DNA of 64,000 nucleotides from positions 620,001 to 684,000 of the forward strand of contig NZ_CP104992.1 of the NCBI RefSeq assembly GCF_030323265.1. The letters are read 5' to 3'. The position numbers and the translations under genes are program-made. Positions within the stretch are counted from its first letter, which is position 1. Each line of letters starts with the position of its first letter. Shown here piece after piece: positions 18,835 to 27,495 of this stretch. This stretch comes from Terrirhizobium terrae. GTDB taxonomy: Bacteria > Pseudomonadota > Alphaproteobacteria > Rhizobiales > Rhizobiaceae. The notes under the pieces were generated by a model. That model was not told the DNA's origin and ran no database searches. It worked only from the letters and a program-made list of their open reading frames with translations.

Positions 18835-20385
18835 TCAGGCCTTATTCAGCCAGACGTTTTCGATATAGTAGTAGCGGGACAGAGGCGCGATCGTCCAATC
18901 CTCGGAGCCCTTGCCGCTGGCGGTCAGGATGTCTTCGAAGATCGGCACGATGTAAGGCGTCTCGTCGAGCTGCAGCTGCTGCGCCTTGGCGTAGAGCTCC
19001 TTGCGCTTTGCAGGATCAACGGTCGCGCGAGCATCGGAAACGAGCTTGTCGAAATCGGCATTCTTCCAGGCTGTGTCCTCGTAGGATGCGTTGGAAGTGA
19101 GCAGCAGGTTGAACGTCGCGTCCTCGGTCGCCTGCATGCCCCAATAGCCCATGTAGAACTGCCCCTTCATCCACACATTGGCGAGGTAGGTGTCGTGCGG
19201 CATGGTTTCGACTTCGATGTCGAAGCCAGCGGGCAGCGCCATCTGCTTCAGCGCGATCGCGACCTGGGCACGGATGGCCGGGCGGTTGGATGCGACTAGC
19301 TTGATCTTGATGCCATCCGGATAACCGGCCTCGGCGAGCAGCTTCTTAGCGCCTTCCGGATCATAGGCGATTTCCGGCGTGTCGATCGCGTAAGGGAATT
19401 CCGGCGACACGAGATTGTCGTATGCCGGGCGGCCGAGGCCTTCCAGCACGATATCGACCATCATCTGACGATCGACGGACATGGCGAGCGCCTTGCGGAC
19501 GCGCACGTCATCGAAGGGCTTCTGGTCCTGGCGCATGGTGATGTTGACGAAACGGCCGGACGGGATGCGCTGTGCAGTAATGCCGGTCGCATCGGCGATG
19601 CGCTGGAAATCGGCCTGCTGAACGACCAGCATGACATCGACTGCGCCAGAGAGGAAGTTGGCGCTTTCGGCGGCGAGATCGGGGAAGAGCATCATTTCGA
19701 CGGCGTCGAGATGCGGCTTGCCCTTGATGAAATAGTTCTCGTTCTTGACGAGGCGCACCATGCGGGCGCTGTCATAGGTCTCGAGCTTGAACGGGCCGGT
19801 ACCATTAGCCGTCGTGTCGAGCTTTTCGCGCGGGCCGGAAAGAGCGGCCTTCGACAGGATGCGCGCATTGGCATGGGCCGTCGAGATCGGCAGGTCGGCG
19901 AACGGTGCCTTCAGCGTGAACTTGACGGTCGACGGATCTACAGCCTCGATCTTCTCGATCATGTTGAGGACGGAACGGGCGGCCGCCGGAATGTCGGGAT
20001 TGAGGATCGCCTGGAAGGTGGCGACGACGTCGTCGGCCGTGCAGGGCGTGCCGTCGTGGAAGACGATGCCCTGGCGCAGATAGAAGGTGAAGGTCTTGGC
20101 GTCTTCACTGCCTTCCCAGCGCTCGGCGAGATCCGCCATCGGCTTGTTGTCAGGACCCATGCGGGTCAGGCCCGAATAGAGCATGTCGACGACCGGATAT
20201 TCGGCCGGGCCGGAGCAGTTCAGCACGTTCAGCGTCGCGATGCGCGTCGAGTGGCTGATCTTCAGCGTGCCGCCGGCTTTCGGCGTGTCAGCCGCCAGCG
20301 CGTCGGTGATGTTGATGCCGGGGATAAGTGCCGTTGCAGCCAGGCCCATGACCATGGTGCGGCGGGAAATCATGAAAGTCGTCAT
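18835..20385 (-). CDS. Periplasmic substrate-binding protein of a peptide-type ABC transporter (solute-binding family 5)
   Basis: A 516-residue protein with a twin-arginine-type leader (ISRRTMVMGLAATALIPG) and the family-5 pattern AERWEGSEDAKTFTFYLRQG, then VFHDGTPCTADDVVATFQAI. Family members bind peptides, opines, glycosides or nickel. The neighbouring C-N hydrolases suggest a modified amino-acid or peptide ligand, which the sequence alone cannot define. GAGGGCAAA precedes ATG 20385. It is second in the minus operon, 79 bases after the M24 gene. Confidence 0.88.
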   Translation of the reverse strand: MTTFMISRRTMVMGLAATALIPGINITDALAADTPKAGGTLKISHSTRIATLNVLNCSGPAEYPVVDMLYSGLTRMGPDNKPMADLAERWEGSEDAKTFTFYLRQGIVFHDGTPCTADDVVATFQAILNPDIPAAARSVLNMIEKIEAVDPSTVKFTLKAPFADLPISTAHANARILSKAALSGPREKLDTTANGTGPFKLETYDSARMVRLVKNENYFIKGKPHLDAVEMMLFPDLAAESANFLSGAVDVMLVVQQADFQRIADATGITAQRIPSGRFVNITMRQDQKPFDDVRVRKALAMSVDRQMMVDIVLEGLGRPAYDNLVSPEFPYAIDTPEIAYDPEGAKKLLAEAGYPDGIKIKLVASNRPAIRAQVAIALKQMALPAGFDIEVETMPHDTYLANVWMKGQFYMGYWGMQATEDATFNLLLTSNASYEDTAWKNADFDKLVSDARATVDPAKRKELYAKAQQLQLDETPYIVPIFEDILTASGKGSEDWTIAPLSRYYYIENVWLNKA

Positions 20386-20464
20386 TTTGCCCTCTAGAAA
20401 GTTGGTTCGACAGAGAGCCGGGCGGCATTGTTTTTATGATTTTCCCGGCGGAATTTTGTGTTCG

Positions 20465-21643
20465 TCAGCGGATCACCGTGAGTTCGTCCGGCAGGCCGGT
20501 CAGCACTTCGGGCGCACCGTCGGTGACGAGCAGCGTGTGGCCTACGCCCATCGCCAGGCCCGTATCGGCATCGCCGTTCATCACGTGATAGAACAGCGTC
20601 ATGCCCGGCTGGCAGACGGTCGGATTGCCGGAATAGATCATCGGCGGCACGTCCATGCTGGTCGGCGCGAAGGTGCAGCCCACCGAATAGCCGGTGGCGC
20701 CATAGCGGGCACGTTTATAGCCGCCCTTGTCGAGACCGTCGGCATAGACGTCGAAGATCTCGCCGAGCGTCGTGCCCGGACGGGCGATCTCTGTCATTTT
20801 CCTCAATGTCTCCATGCCGACATCGTACATCTTACGATGCGCATCGGAGGCCTGGCCGAACAGGATCGTCCATTCAGTCTTCACGTTGTAGCGGCGATAG
20901 GCGACCGGATATTCAACGAGGATCTGGTCCTGCTCTTCTAGCCGGCGCGGATCGGAAACGCCGCGGCCATAAACGGCACGCGGACCGGAATTGAACAGCG
21001 GCGCGTTCGGCGGCATGTCGGCACCCTGCCCCAGGATCGACGTCAGGTAGACGGCCTTCAGGTCACTGTCGAGAATGCCGGGCTTGGCAGCAGCGATGAC
21101 GGCATTCAGCGACGTATCGAGGATACGGGCGGCCTTGCGGGTATATTCGATCTCGGCCGGCGACTTACAGACGCGCAGCCAGCGGATCAGGTGGCGATCA
21201 TCCTCAAGCTGGCACCAGTCACCGATCGTCTGCTGCGTGCGATAGAGGTTCCAGCCGGTCAGGCCGTGAGTATTGAGCTCGATCGCGATCTTCTTGCCGC
21301 CGAGGCCTAGCTCTTCGAGGATGACCTTTAGGTCGGCTGCCGGATTGGCGTCCTCGGCATCCCACCAGATGCGGATATCTTCGATGATGCTGGTTTGCTT
21401 CGCCTGTACGAGATCCGGGCGACGGGTGAGAAGCACCGGCTGGCGACCATCGGTCGGCACCACGAGGCACTGATAATAGACATAGCCACCGGTGTCGTAG
21501 CCGGTCAGCCAATACATGCTTTCCTGGGCGAAGACGAGCATTGCCTCGACGCCCCGAGCCGACAGTTCCGCCCGCAGCTTATCCTGACGCTGCAGATGCT
21601 CTTCCCGGGAAAAAGGAAGGTTCGGTTGCGGCATTGCACTCAC
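20465..21643 (-). CDS. Creatinase-like M24 family hydrolase (second of three)
   Basis: A 392-residue M24 protein, clearly a paralogue of the product at 14126-15343. Both have FAQES-YWL and YGRG and end their active-site region with MDVPPMIYSGNP. Metal ligands are replaced: ILVEYPVAYRRYNVKTEWT has Glu at the first Asp position and no second Asp, and GYSVGCTFAP stands in for the GHGIG loop. It is probably a metal-independent hydrolase like creatinase or ectoine hydrolase. It is first in the seven-gene minus operon and diverges from the GntR regulator. Start GTG 21643 has AAAGGA 7 bases upstream; ATG 21634 is the alternative. Confidence 0.77.
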   Translation of the reverse strand: MSAMPQPNLPFSREEHLQRQDKLRAELSARGVEAMLVFAQESMYWLTGYDTGGYVYYQCLVVPTDGRQPVLLTRRPDLVQAKQTSIIEDIRIWWDAEDANPAADLKVILEELGLGGKKIAIELNTHGLTGWNLYRTQQTIGDWCQLEDDRHLIRWLRVCKSPAEIEYTRKAARILDTSLNAVIAAAKPGILDSDLKAVYLTSILGQGADMPPNAPLFNSGPRAVYGRGVSDPRRLEEQDQILVEYPVAYRRYNVKTEWTILFGQASDAHRKMYDVGMETLRKMTEIARPGTTLGEIFDVYADGLDKGGYKRARYGATGYSVGCTFAPTSMDVPPMIYSGNPTVCQPGMTLFYHVMNGDADTGLAMGVGHTLLVTDGAPEVLTGLPDELTVIR

Positions 21644-21697
21644 GCGAAGGTCCTTTCGACAAGATCGTCAAAGCTCGTTGTTGCATGACATTATGAT

Positions 21698-21710
21698 TTG
21701 GTATACCAGT
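21698..21710. promoter_or_regulatory. Palindromic operator TTGGTATACCAGT (probable GntR site)
   Basis: It contains the perfect palindrome TGGTATACCA in the 221-bp region between the divergent M24 and gntR genes. The same 13 bases occur in inverse orientation at 27452-27464, before the glutamine amidotransferase gene, and nowhere else that I saw. The form fits operators of FCD-domain GntR regulators. The adjacent regulator at 21865 is the likely binder. Confidence 0.65.
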
Positions 21711-21864
21711 CGTCAACCAGCGGAATACAAAAATTCCGGTGCACTGGGAGGCGCACAAGGGACGATGCACAGCCGCTGGACGTACATTTTGGTGACAACT
21801 GCCAAAGCGTGTGGCACCAGACAGGTATTTGAAGCCGTCTCCGCATGGGAGGGACAGGATATTT

Positions 21865-22524
21865 ATGCTGATTGAAACCGATAAGCGGCTGGCGCTGCAG
21901 GCCTACGAACAGATATTGAACCTGATCCTTTCCGGTGCAGCCCAGCCCGGCGCCATGGTGACCGAGCGCCGCCTGGCCGATACATTGAACATGTCGCGCA
22001 CGCCGATCCGCGACGCGCTCCTGATGCTCGAAGGCGAAGGCCTGCTGATCCGACAGGGCAGCCGGGGCCTGCAGGTCAAGCAGATGCGCATCGAGGATTA
22101 CATGGACGCGCTGCAGATACGCCAGTTGCTGGAGCCGGAAGCGGCGCGGCTTGCCGCCGGTCGCATGCCGACCGCCGCACTGGACGAGCTAGAGGCCGAC
22201 CTGAAAAGCCTGCTCGGCAACCCGGAAGATGGCGAAGGAAAGCCCGACCGTGGCTCCGTCCGCGATGTTGACGACCGCTTGCATGGCGGCATCGGCGACG
22301 CGGCCGGCAATCCGCAGCTTGCCCAGATCATCCGCACGCTGCGCCGCCAGACGCAGATCTTCGACCTCAGAAGCATGCCGGAACGGTTCGAAACCACCTG
22401 CCGCGAGCATCTCGACATCGTCGGCGCATTGCGCGAGGGGCGCGGCGAAGACGCTGCCCAGGCCATGCGCCAGCATCTGGATCACGTTAGAGACAGCATT
22501 ATCGGGAGACTGACCCGCGCATGA
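21865..22524 (+). CDS. GntR-family transcriptional regulator (FCD domain)
   Basis: A 219-residue regulator. The N-terminal winged helix-turn-helix (AYEQILNLILSGAAQPGAMV, then RRLADTLNMSRTPIRDALLM) is followed by an all-helical FCD effector domain with RQLLEPEAARLAAGRM and TCREHLDIVGALREGRGEDA. ATG 21865 is chosen because GGAGGGACAGGA lies upstream. The open frame extends to 21811 but adds non-conserved residues. It overlaps the carboxypeptidase-like gene by 4 bases (ATGA), so it is co-transcribed with the catabolic genes and probably autoregulated through the palindrome at 21698. Confidence 0.85.
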   Translation: MLIETDKRLALQAYEQILNLILSGAAQPGAMVTERRLADTLNMSRTPIRDALLMLEGEGLLIRQGSRGLQVKQMRIEDYMDALQIRQLLEPEAARLAAGRMPTAALDELEADLKSLLGNPEDGEGKPDRGSVRDVDDRLHGGIGDAAGNPQLAQIIRTLRRQTQIFDLRSMPERFETTCREHLDIVGALREGRGEDAAQAMRQHLDHVRDSIIGRLTRA

Positions 22525-23834
22525 CAGGTTTGGCAGAAAGCGCCCGGACGACCCCGTCTGCGCTCAGCAACGCAGCCCCGGTGGATATCCAGCTGGCCGA
22601 GCGGCTGTTCGACGAGTTGAAGCGCCGCACCGGCACCAATCGCGGCATCACCCGCACCTCCTATGGCCTTGGCGAACAGATTGCCCATGACATGGTGCGC
22701 CGCGAGGCCCGCAAGCTCGGGCTTGAGGTGAAGACCGATCCGGGCTGCAATCTCTACATGACGCTGAAGGGCCGCGAGGACGGCCCCGGCATCTTCATCG
22801 GCTCTCATCTCGATTCCGTGCCCATGGGCGGCAATTTCGATGGCGCCGCCGGCGTGCTTCTCGGCCTTTCGGTGATCTCAGGCTATGTCCGCGCCGGAAT
22901 TCGCCCGCCGCGCGACATCACCGTCATGGCGATCCGCGCCGAGGAAAGCACCTGGTTCGGCGCCTCCTATATTGGCAGCCGCGCAGCATTCGGCCGCCTG
23001 ACGTCAAAGGAACTCGATCAGGTAAAACGCTCCTCGGACCAGATCTCGCTCGGCAACGCGATCGACGCGGCCGGCGGCGACACGGAATTCCTGCGTTCCG
23101 GCAAATCCTATCTCGACCCGGCCGATATCGCCATGTTCATCGAACCGCATATCGAACAGGGACCGGTCCTGATCGAGAGACAGATCCCGGTCGGCATCGT
23201 CACCGGCATTCGCGGCTCGTTCCGCTACCGTGAAGCGAAATGCGTCGGCGTCTACGCCCATTCCGGTGCCACGCCGCGCGAATATCGCAGCGATGCAGTG
23301 CGCGCCGCCTCGGCGCTCGTGACCGAATTGGACAAGGCCTGGGATGAACTGCAGGCGGAGGGCGCCGATCTGGTCGTCACCTTCGGCCAGTTCGCCACCG
23401 ATCCGTCCGAAGCCGCCTTCAGCAAGATCGCCGGCAAACTCGGCTTCTCGCTCGATGTCCGCAGCCAGGAACCGGAGACGCTGGCCCGCATGCAGACGAT
23501 CGTCTCGCAAACCGTCGCCCGCATCGAGACCGCGCATCGGGTCAAATTCGAACTCGGTCGCCTGACCGACAGCAAGTCGGCGAAGATGGACGACGCGATC
23601 GTGCAGGCGCTGTCCGATTTCGCCGGGGAACAGGGCATCGAGGCTGAGACCATGGCCTGCGGCGCCGGCCACGACGCGGCGGTCTTTGCCGATGCCGGCG
23701 TGCCGACCGGCATGGTCTTCATCCGCAACGCCAATGGCAGCCACAACCCCGACGAACACATGGGCATCGACGACTTTGCCGAGGCGGCACGCCTTGTCTC
23801 GGCACTCTGCCTCGACCCGCCGCTAAAGGCCTGA
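22521..23834 (+). CDS. M20-family amidohydrolase of the N-carbamoyl-L-amino-acid hydrolase/allantoate amidohydrolase type
   Basis: A 437-residue metallohydrolase. It has the binuclear metal motifs GSHLDSVPMGGNFDGAAGVL (His, Asp) and AIRAEESTWFG (Glu pair), the dimer/lid motif EPHIEQGPVLIE, and late ligands in CGAGHDAAVFADAG and NGSHNPDEHM. Relatives (HyuC, AmaB, beta-ureidopropionase) cleave N-carbamoyl amino acids to amino acid, CO2 and ammonia; some take allantoate. It lies directly after gntR and before a dehydrogenase and pxpBC, indicating lactam or ureido amino-acid breakdown. Exact substrate unknown. Intact. Confidence 0.82.
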   Translation: MTGLAESARTTPSALSNAAPVDIQLAERLFDELKRRTGTNRGITRTSYGLGEQIAHDMVRREARKLGLEVKTDPGCNLYMTLKGREDGPGIFIGSHLDSVPMGGNFDGAAGVLLGLSVISGYVRAGIRPPRDITVMAIRAEESTWFGASYIGSRAAFGRLTSKELDQVKRSSDQISLGNAIDAAGGDTEFLRSGKSYLDPADIAMFIEPHIEQGPVLIERQIPVGIVTGIRGSFRYREAKCVGVYAHSGATPREYRSDAVRAASALVTELDKAWDELQAEGADLVVTFGQFATDPSEAAFSKIAGKLGFSLDVRSQEPETLARMQTIVSQTVARIETAHRVKFELGRLTDSKSAKMDDAIVQALSDFAGEQGIEAETMACGAGHDAAVFADAGVPTGMVFIRNANGSHNPDEHMGIDDFAEAARLVSALCLDPPLKA

Positions 23835-23836
23835 AA

Positions 23837-24790
23837 ATGACCGGGGACCGCTGCGACTGCCTGATCGTCCAGCCGATTGCGCCGAGCGCCGTTCGGCTTC
23901 TGGAAGAGGCAGGCCTTGCGGTCCACATCGCGGCATCCACCGCCCTCGCCGACCTTGAACCCTACCTCGCCACCGCCAAAGCGGTGATCACCCGCAATCA
24001 CGGCCTATCGGCTGAGGAAATCGCCGCCGCGCCTGAACTCAGGATTGTCGGCGTACACGGCACCGGCACCGACAAGGTGCACAAGCCCTCGCTTGCCGCG
24101 CGCGACATCCCGCTTGCCAACACGCCGGGCGCCAACGCACAGTCGGTTGCGGAACTCGCGATCGGCCTCATGCTCGCCTGCACCCGCTCGCTGGTCGCCG
24201 CCGATCAGGCATCGCGCACCGGCAACAATCAGTTTCGCCAGCAGCACAAGACCTTCGAACTTTCCGGCCGCCGTCTCGGGCTGCTCGGCTATGGTCATAT
24301 CGCCAAACTGGTTGCCCGCATTGCCAAGGCCTTCGGCATGGAGGTCGCCACCGTCTCCCGCTTCACACCGGCCGAGGAACTGGCAGCGCAGGGTATCGCG
24401 CTCATGCCCGATGTTGACAGCCTCTGCGAATGGGCAGACATCGTCTCGCTCCACGGCATTCCGGACGCAACGCCTGTCATCGATGCACGCCGGCTGGCGC
24501 TGATCGGCCCGAACGGCTTTTTGATCAACACCGCCCGCGGCGCCCTCATAGACGAGAAGGCCCTTGCGACCGCTTTGAGAGATGGAACCATCGCCGGCGC
24601 AGGCCTCGACGTCCTGACGGTGGAGCCGATTATCGCCGGCAATCCGCTTCTCGAATGCCCCAATCTTGTACTCACGCCCCATATCGGCGGATCGACGGAA
24701 GAGGCGCTGGAAAAGACTGGCCTTCAGGTCGCCGGCAAGGTACTGGCGCATTTGCGTGCGATCGGCGAGATTCCATCGGCCGGGATCTGA
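23837..24790 (+). CDS. D-2-hydroxyacid dehydrogenase (phosphoglycerate dehydrogenase-like)
   Basis: A 317-residue NAD-dependent dehydrogenase. The Rossmann motif is RLGLLGYGHIAKLVARIAKA. The catalytic arginine is in INTARGALIDEKAL, the glutamate in DVLTVEPI and the histidine in LTPHIGGSTEEA. The class interconverts D-2-hydroxy acids and 2-oxo acids. It starts 2 bases after the M20 hydrolase stop and precedes pxpB, so it may process the carbon skeleton released by the hydrolases. There is no ACT domain, so a role in serine synthesis is unlikely. Confidence 0.82.
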   Translation: MTGDRCDCLIVQPIAPSAVRLLEEAGLAVHIAASTALADLEPYLATAKAVITRNHGLSAEEIAAAPELRIVGVHGTGTDKVHKPSLAARDIPLANTPGANAQSVAELAIGLMLACTRSLVAADQASRTGNNQFRQQHKTFELSGRRLGLLGYGHIAKLVARIAKAFGMEVATVSRFTPAEELAAQGIALMPDVDSLCEWADIVSLHGIPDATPVIDARRLALIGPNGFLINTARGALIDEKALATALRDGTIAGAGLDVLTVEPIIAGNPLLECPNLVLTPHIGGSTEEALEKTGLQVAGKVLAHLRAIGEIPSAGI

Positions 24791-24813
24791 TCGCGAAATG
24801 GTAGATTGAAGTC

Positions 24814-25563
24814 ATGCCCCTCAAGCCCCAATCCGGCAAAGAGATTTCCTATCCCCGTATTCTCCGCTGCGGCGACCGCGCCATCGGCATCGAGTTTTCC
24901 GATGCGATCTGCGAGGCCGCGAACCTCGAAGTCCTGTCGCTCGATGCCTCCCTTAAAGCGGAGCCGATCGAGGGCATCTTGGAAACCATCCCGACCTACC
25001 GCTCGCTGACGGTGATCTACGATCCGCGCAAGGTGCGTGGCGCGCCGCTTGTCGAAGAACTCATGCGGCGTGCAACGCGCAGCGGATCAGTCGAGCAAAC
25101 CGGCCGGCTGTTGGAATTCCCGGTCTTGTACGGTGGCGAGCATCAGGCCGATCTCGATGAACTGGCCGAGATGAAGAACATGAGCGTGGCCGATGTGATC
25201 GCCATGCATGCGTCGGCCGAATACCGCGTCTACATGATCGGGTTTGCGCCGGGCTTCGCCTATCTCGGCGGCCTGCCGGAGATCCTGCATACGCCGCGGC
25301 TTTCGGTGCCGCGCCAGCGCATCGAGGCCGGCGCGATCGGCATCGGCGGACGCCAGTCGAGCATCAATTCCGTGCCCGGCCCGAGCGGCTGGCGTTTTCT
25401 TGGCCGCACGCCGTTCAAGCTGTTCGACGCCGCCCGACCGGAACCCTTCCTGGTGAAAGCCGGAGATCGCATCCGCTTCCGTGGCATCGATGCCGACGAG
25501 GCGAAGGACCTGGACGGAAAAGTCGCGGCCGGAACCGCCGAACTGAAGGAGATCGCCGAATGA
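24814..25563 (+). CDS. pxpB: 5-oxoprolinase subunit PxpB (KipI family)
   Basis: A 249-residue member of the allophanate hydrolase subunit 1/KipI family, with IGFAPGFAYLGGLPEILHTP and GIGGRQSSINSVPGPSGW as the typical conserved stretches. PxpA, PxpB and PxpC together hydrolyse 5-oxo-L-proline to L-glutamate at the cost of ATP. It overlaps pxpC by 4 bases (ATGA), the usual coupled arrangement. It lies in the gntR operon. Confidence 0.88.
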   Translation: MPLKPQSGKEISYPRILRCGDRAIGIEFSDAICEAANLEVLSLDASLKAEPIEGILETIPTYRSLTVIYDPRKVRGAPLVEELMRRATRSGSVEQTGRLLEFPVLYGGEHQADLDELAEMKNMSVADVIAMHASAEYRVYMIGFAPGFAYLGGLPEILHTPRLSVPRQRIEAGAIGIGGRQSSINSVPGPSGWRFLGRTPFKLFDAARPEPFLVKAGDRIRFRGIDADEAKDLDGKVAAGTAELKEIAE

Positions 25564-26501
25564 CCGCTCTCCTCACCATTCTCAAGCATGGCCCGCTGAT
25601 GACCGTGCAGGACGGCGGCCGCTACGGCTATCGCTCCCGCGGCGTCTCGACCTCCGGCGCCGTCGACCGCGACGCCCATGCAATCGCCAATGCCCTGGTC
25701 GGCAACGACCCGGAAGCAGCAGCAATCGAATTCGCCCTGATGGGCGGCAGCTTTTCTGCAGAGCGGGACGTTCTGGTCGCCGTGACAGGTGGCGCCTGTT
25801 CGATCGAAATCGGCGGCAGACCGGTCTCGGCCTGGGAAAGCCATGTTCTCAGGGCCGGCGAAACCCTTTCCGTCGGTGCCCTGCAGGGTTCGGTCTGGGG
25901 CTACGTCGCGATCTCCGGCGGCATCACCATCGCACCGGTGCTCGGCAGCCGCTCGACGCATCTGAGAACCGGCGTCGGCGGGGTGGACGGCAAAGCACTT
26001 GCGACCGGCGACACATTGCCGATCGGATCGGCCAGCAAATTCTCGCCCCGCACACTCGGCACGCCTTACTTGCGCGGCTCCGGCCCGATCCAGATCGTGC
26101 CCGGCCCGCAGGACGGCTATTTCGACGACAACGCCTGGCGCGCCTTCCTGACGCAGCCATTCACCGTGACCCAGTCGCGCGACCGGATGGCAATGGTGCT
26201 GGATGGGCCGAAGACGGAAGCCTTCAAGGGCAACGATATCGTCTCGGACGCGACCGTGCTCGGTTCCATCCAGGTGCCCGGATCGGGCAAGCCAATCGTG
26301 CTCACTGCCGATGGCCAGACGACGGGCGGTTATCCGAAGATCGCGACGGTAATCTCCTCCGATCTGACGCGCCTTGCCCAGATGCCGGCCGGCAGCCGCT
26401 TCATGTTCCGGGCGATTTCAGCGGACATGGCGGAAGAGCTTTACATCAGCGCCCAGGAACGTCTCGCCGCCGTGATCGGCGACCTGCGCAAGACCCGCTG
26501 A
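25560..26501 (+). CDS. pxpC: 5-oxoprolinase subunit PxpC (KipA family, biotin-dependent-carboxyltransferase-like)
   Basis: A 313-residue protein of the allophanate hydrolase subunit 2/KipA family. It opens with LKHGPLMTVQDGGRYGYRSR, then GVSTSGAVDRDAHAIANALV, and has QIVPGPQDGYFDDNAWRAF and PGSGKPIVLTADGQTTGGYP, the family signatures. It is the partner of PxpB in the ATP-dependent opening of 5-oxoproline. Last gene of the plus operon, followed by a strong hairpin. Intact. Confidence 0.88.
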   Translation: MTALLTILKHGPLMTVQDGGRYGYRSRGVSTSGAVDRDAHAIANALVGNDPEAAAIEFALMGGSFSAERDVLVAVTGGACSIEIGGRPVSAWESHVLRAGETLSVGALQGSVWGYVAISGGITIAPVLGSRSTHLRTGVGGVDGKALATGDTLPIGSASKFSPRTLGTPYLRGSGPIQIVPGPQDGYFDDNAWRAFLTQPFTVTQSRDRMAMVLDGPKTEAFKGNDIVSDATVLGSIQVPGSGKPIVLTADGQTTGGYPKIATVISSDLTRLAQMPAGSRFMFRAISADMAEELYISAQERLAAVIGDLRKTR

Positions 26502-26509
26502 TCTGGATC

Positions 26510-26531
26510 AGGCCCGACCATGATCGGGCCT
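26510..26531. terminator. Hairpin between convergent pxpC and pxpA
   Basis: AGGCCCGA and TCGGGCCT form a perfect 8-bp stem with a 6-base loop in the 40-bp gap between the two convergent genes. No U-run follows, so termination is likely but not certain. The symmetric position suits both strands. Confidence 0.5.
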
Positions 26532-26541
26532 GCCCTCCCTG

Positions 26542-27306
26542 TTAAGCTTGCAGGGACGACCCGATCGTCCAGCCGGCCTTTTCCAGCGCTGCACGCAACT
26601 GCCGCGCCATGGAAACGGCGCCGGGCGTATCGCCATGCACGCAGATCGAGCCGATCGGCACTTCCAGCCGCTTGCCGGAGGTGGAGGTCAGGCATCCTTC
26701 GGAAACCATGGCGATGACGCGCTCAACGAGAACATCGCTGTCGTGGATCACCGACCCCGGCTCGGAGCGCGGCGACAGGTTGAAATTGTCGGCATAGGTG
26801 CGGTCCGCATAGATCTCGTTGATCGGCGTCAGGCCCAGCGTCTCAGCGGCGCGTGCCGTCGCCGTGCCCGGCATCACCATGAAGGCGAGCTTCGGGTCGA
26901 CCGCCTTGATCGCCCGGCCGACGGCAAGTGCCGTTGCATCGTCATCCGCCGAGACGTTGCCGAGCGCCCCATGGGTCTTCACATGGGTCATCGGATGACC
27001 TTCGAGTGCGGCGATCGCCGCCATGGCGCCGACCTGATAGGCGACCAGCGATTCGATCTCGGCAAGGCTGAGGCCCGGCACGCGTCGGCGGCCGAAGCCG
27101 ATCAGGTCGTTGTAGCCGGGATGGGCACCGAACGCGACGCCGCGTTCCTTCGCCAACCGCACGGTGGCGCGCATGATGTCGGGATCGCCGGCATGGAAGC
27201 CGCAGGCAATGTTGGCGGTACTGACGATATCCAGCATCGCGGCGTCATCGCCCATCGTCCACGGGCCAAAGCCCTCACCGAGATCCGAATTGAGGTCGAC
27301 GCGCAT
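26542..27306 (-). CDS. pxpA: 5-oxoprolinase subunit PxpA (LamB/YcsF family)
   Basis: A 254-residue protein with the LamB/YcsF motifs: LNSDLGEGFGPW at the N terminus, NIACGFHAGDPDIM, GAHPGYNDLIGFGRR, HVKTHGALGN and ICVHGDTPGAV. It completes the PxpABC 5-oxoprolinase. Unusually it is on the opposite strand from pxpBC, converging with pxpC, with its own promoter in the 27307-27495 region. That region also carries the palindrome shared with the gntR promoter, so all three subunits may still be co-regulated. Confidence 0.9.
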   Translation of the reverse strand: MRVDLNSDLGEGFGPWTMGDDAAMLDIVSTANIACGFHAGDPDIMRATVRLAKERGVAFGAHPGYNDLIGFGRRRVPGLSLAEIESLVAYQVGAMAAIAALEGHPMTHVKTHGALGNVSADDDATALAVGRAIKAVDPKLAFMVMPGTATARAAETLGLTPINEIYADRTYADNFNLSPRSEPGSVIHDSDVLVERVIAMVSEGCLTSTSGKRLEVPIGSICVHGDTPGAVSMARQLRAALEKAGWTIGSSLQA

Positions 27307-27451
27307 GTTTCATCCCTTTTAGCCTTGTCGGACAGATGCATAGAGCAATTCCAGCAAAAGTGGGACCCGGTTTTGCGTCCGGAATTGCGTAAAAGCAAAG
27401 AGCTAGACCGGCGCCAGAATGCCACGAATTCCCGATTGCACCATGAAGACC

Positions 27452-27464
27452 ACTGGTATACCAA
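27452..27464. promoter_or_regulatory. Palindromic operator ACTGGTATACCAA (second copy)
   Basis: The reverse complement of the 13-bp site at 21698-21710, with the same TGGTATACCA core. It lies between the divergent pxpA and glutamine amidotransferase genes, 32 bases before the latter's ATG. The recurrence of 13 identical bases upstream of functionally linked genes supports a common GntR operator. Confidence 0.65.
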
Positions 27465-27495
27465 TGGTGCGCAGAATTTGAAAACGGGGAATGAC

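Noticed and set aside
24005..24751. 248-residue minus-strand frame over the hydroxyacid dehydrogenase gene
   Set aside because: Antisense shadow; the sense frame has all catalytic residues of the dehydrogenase family.
26548..27495. Long N-terminal extension of the glutamine amidotransferase frame
   Set aside because: The extension is antisense to pxpA and reads as low-complexity shadow; GATase homology starts at 27496 with its own ribosome site.
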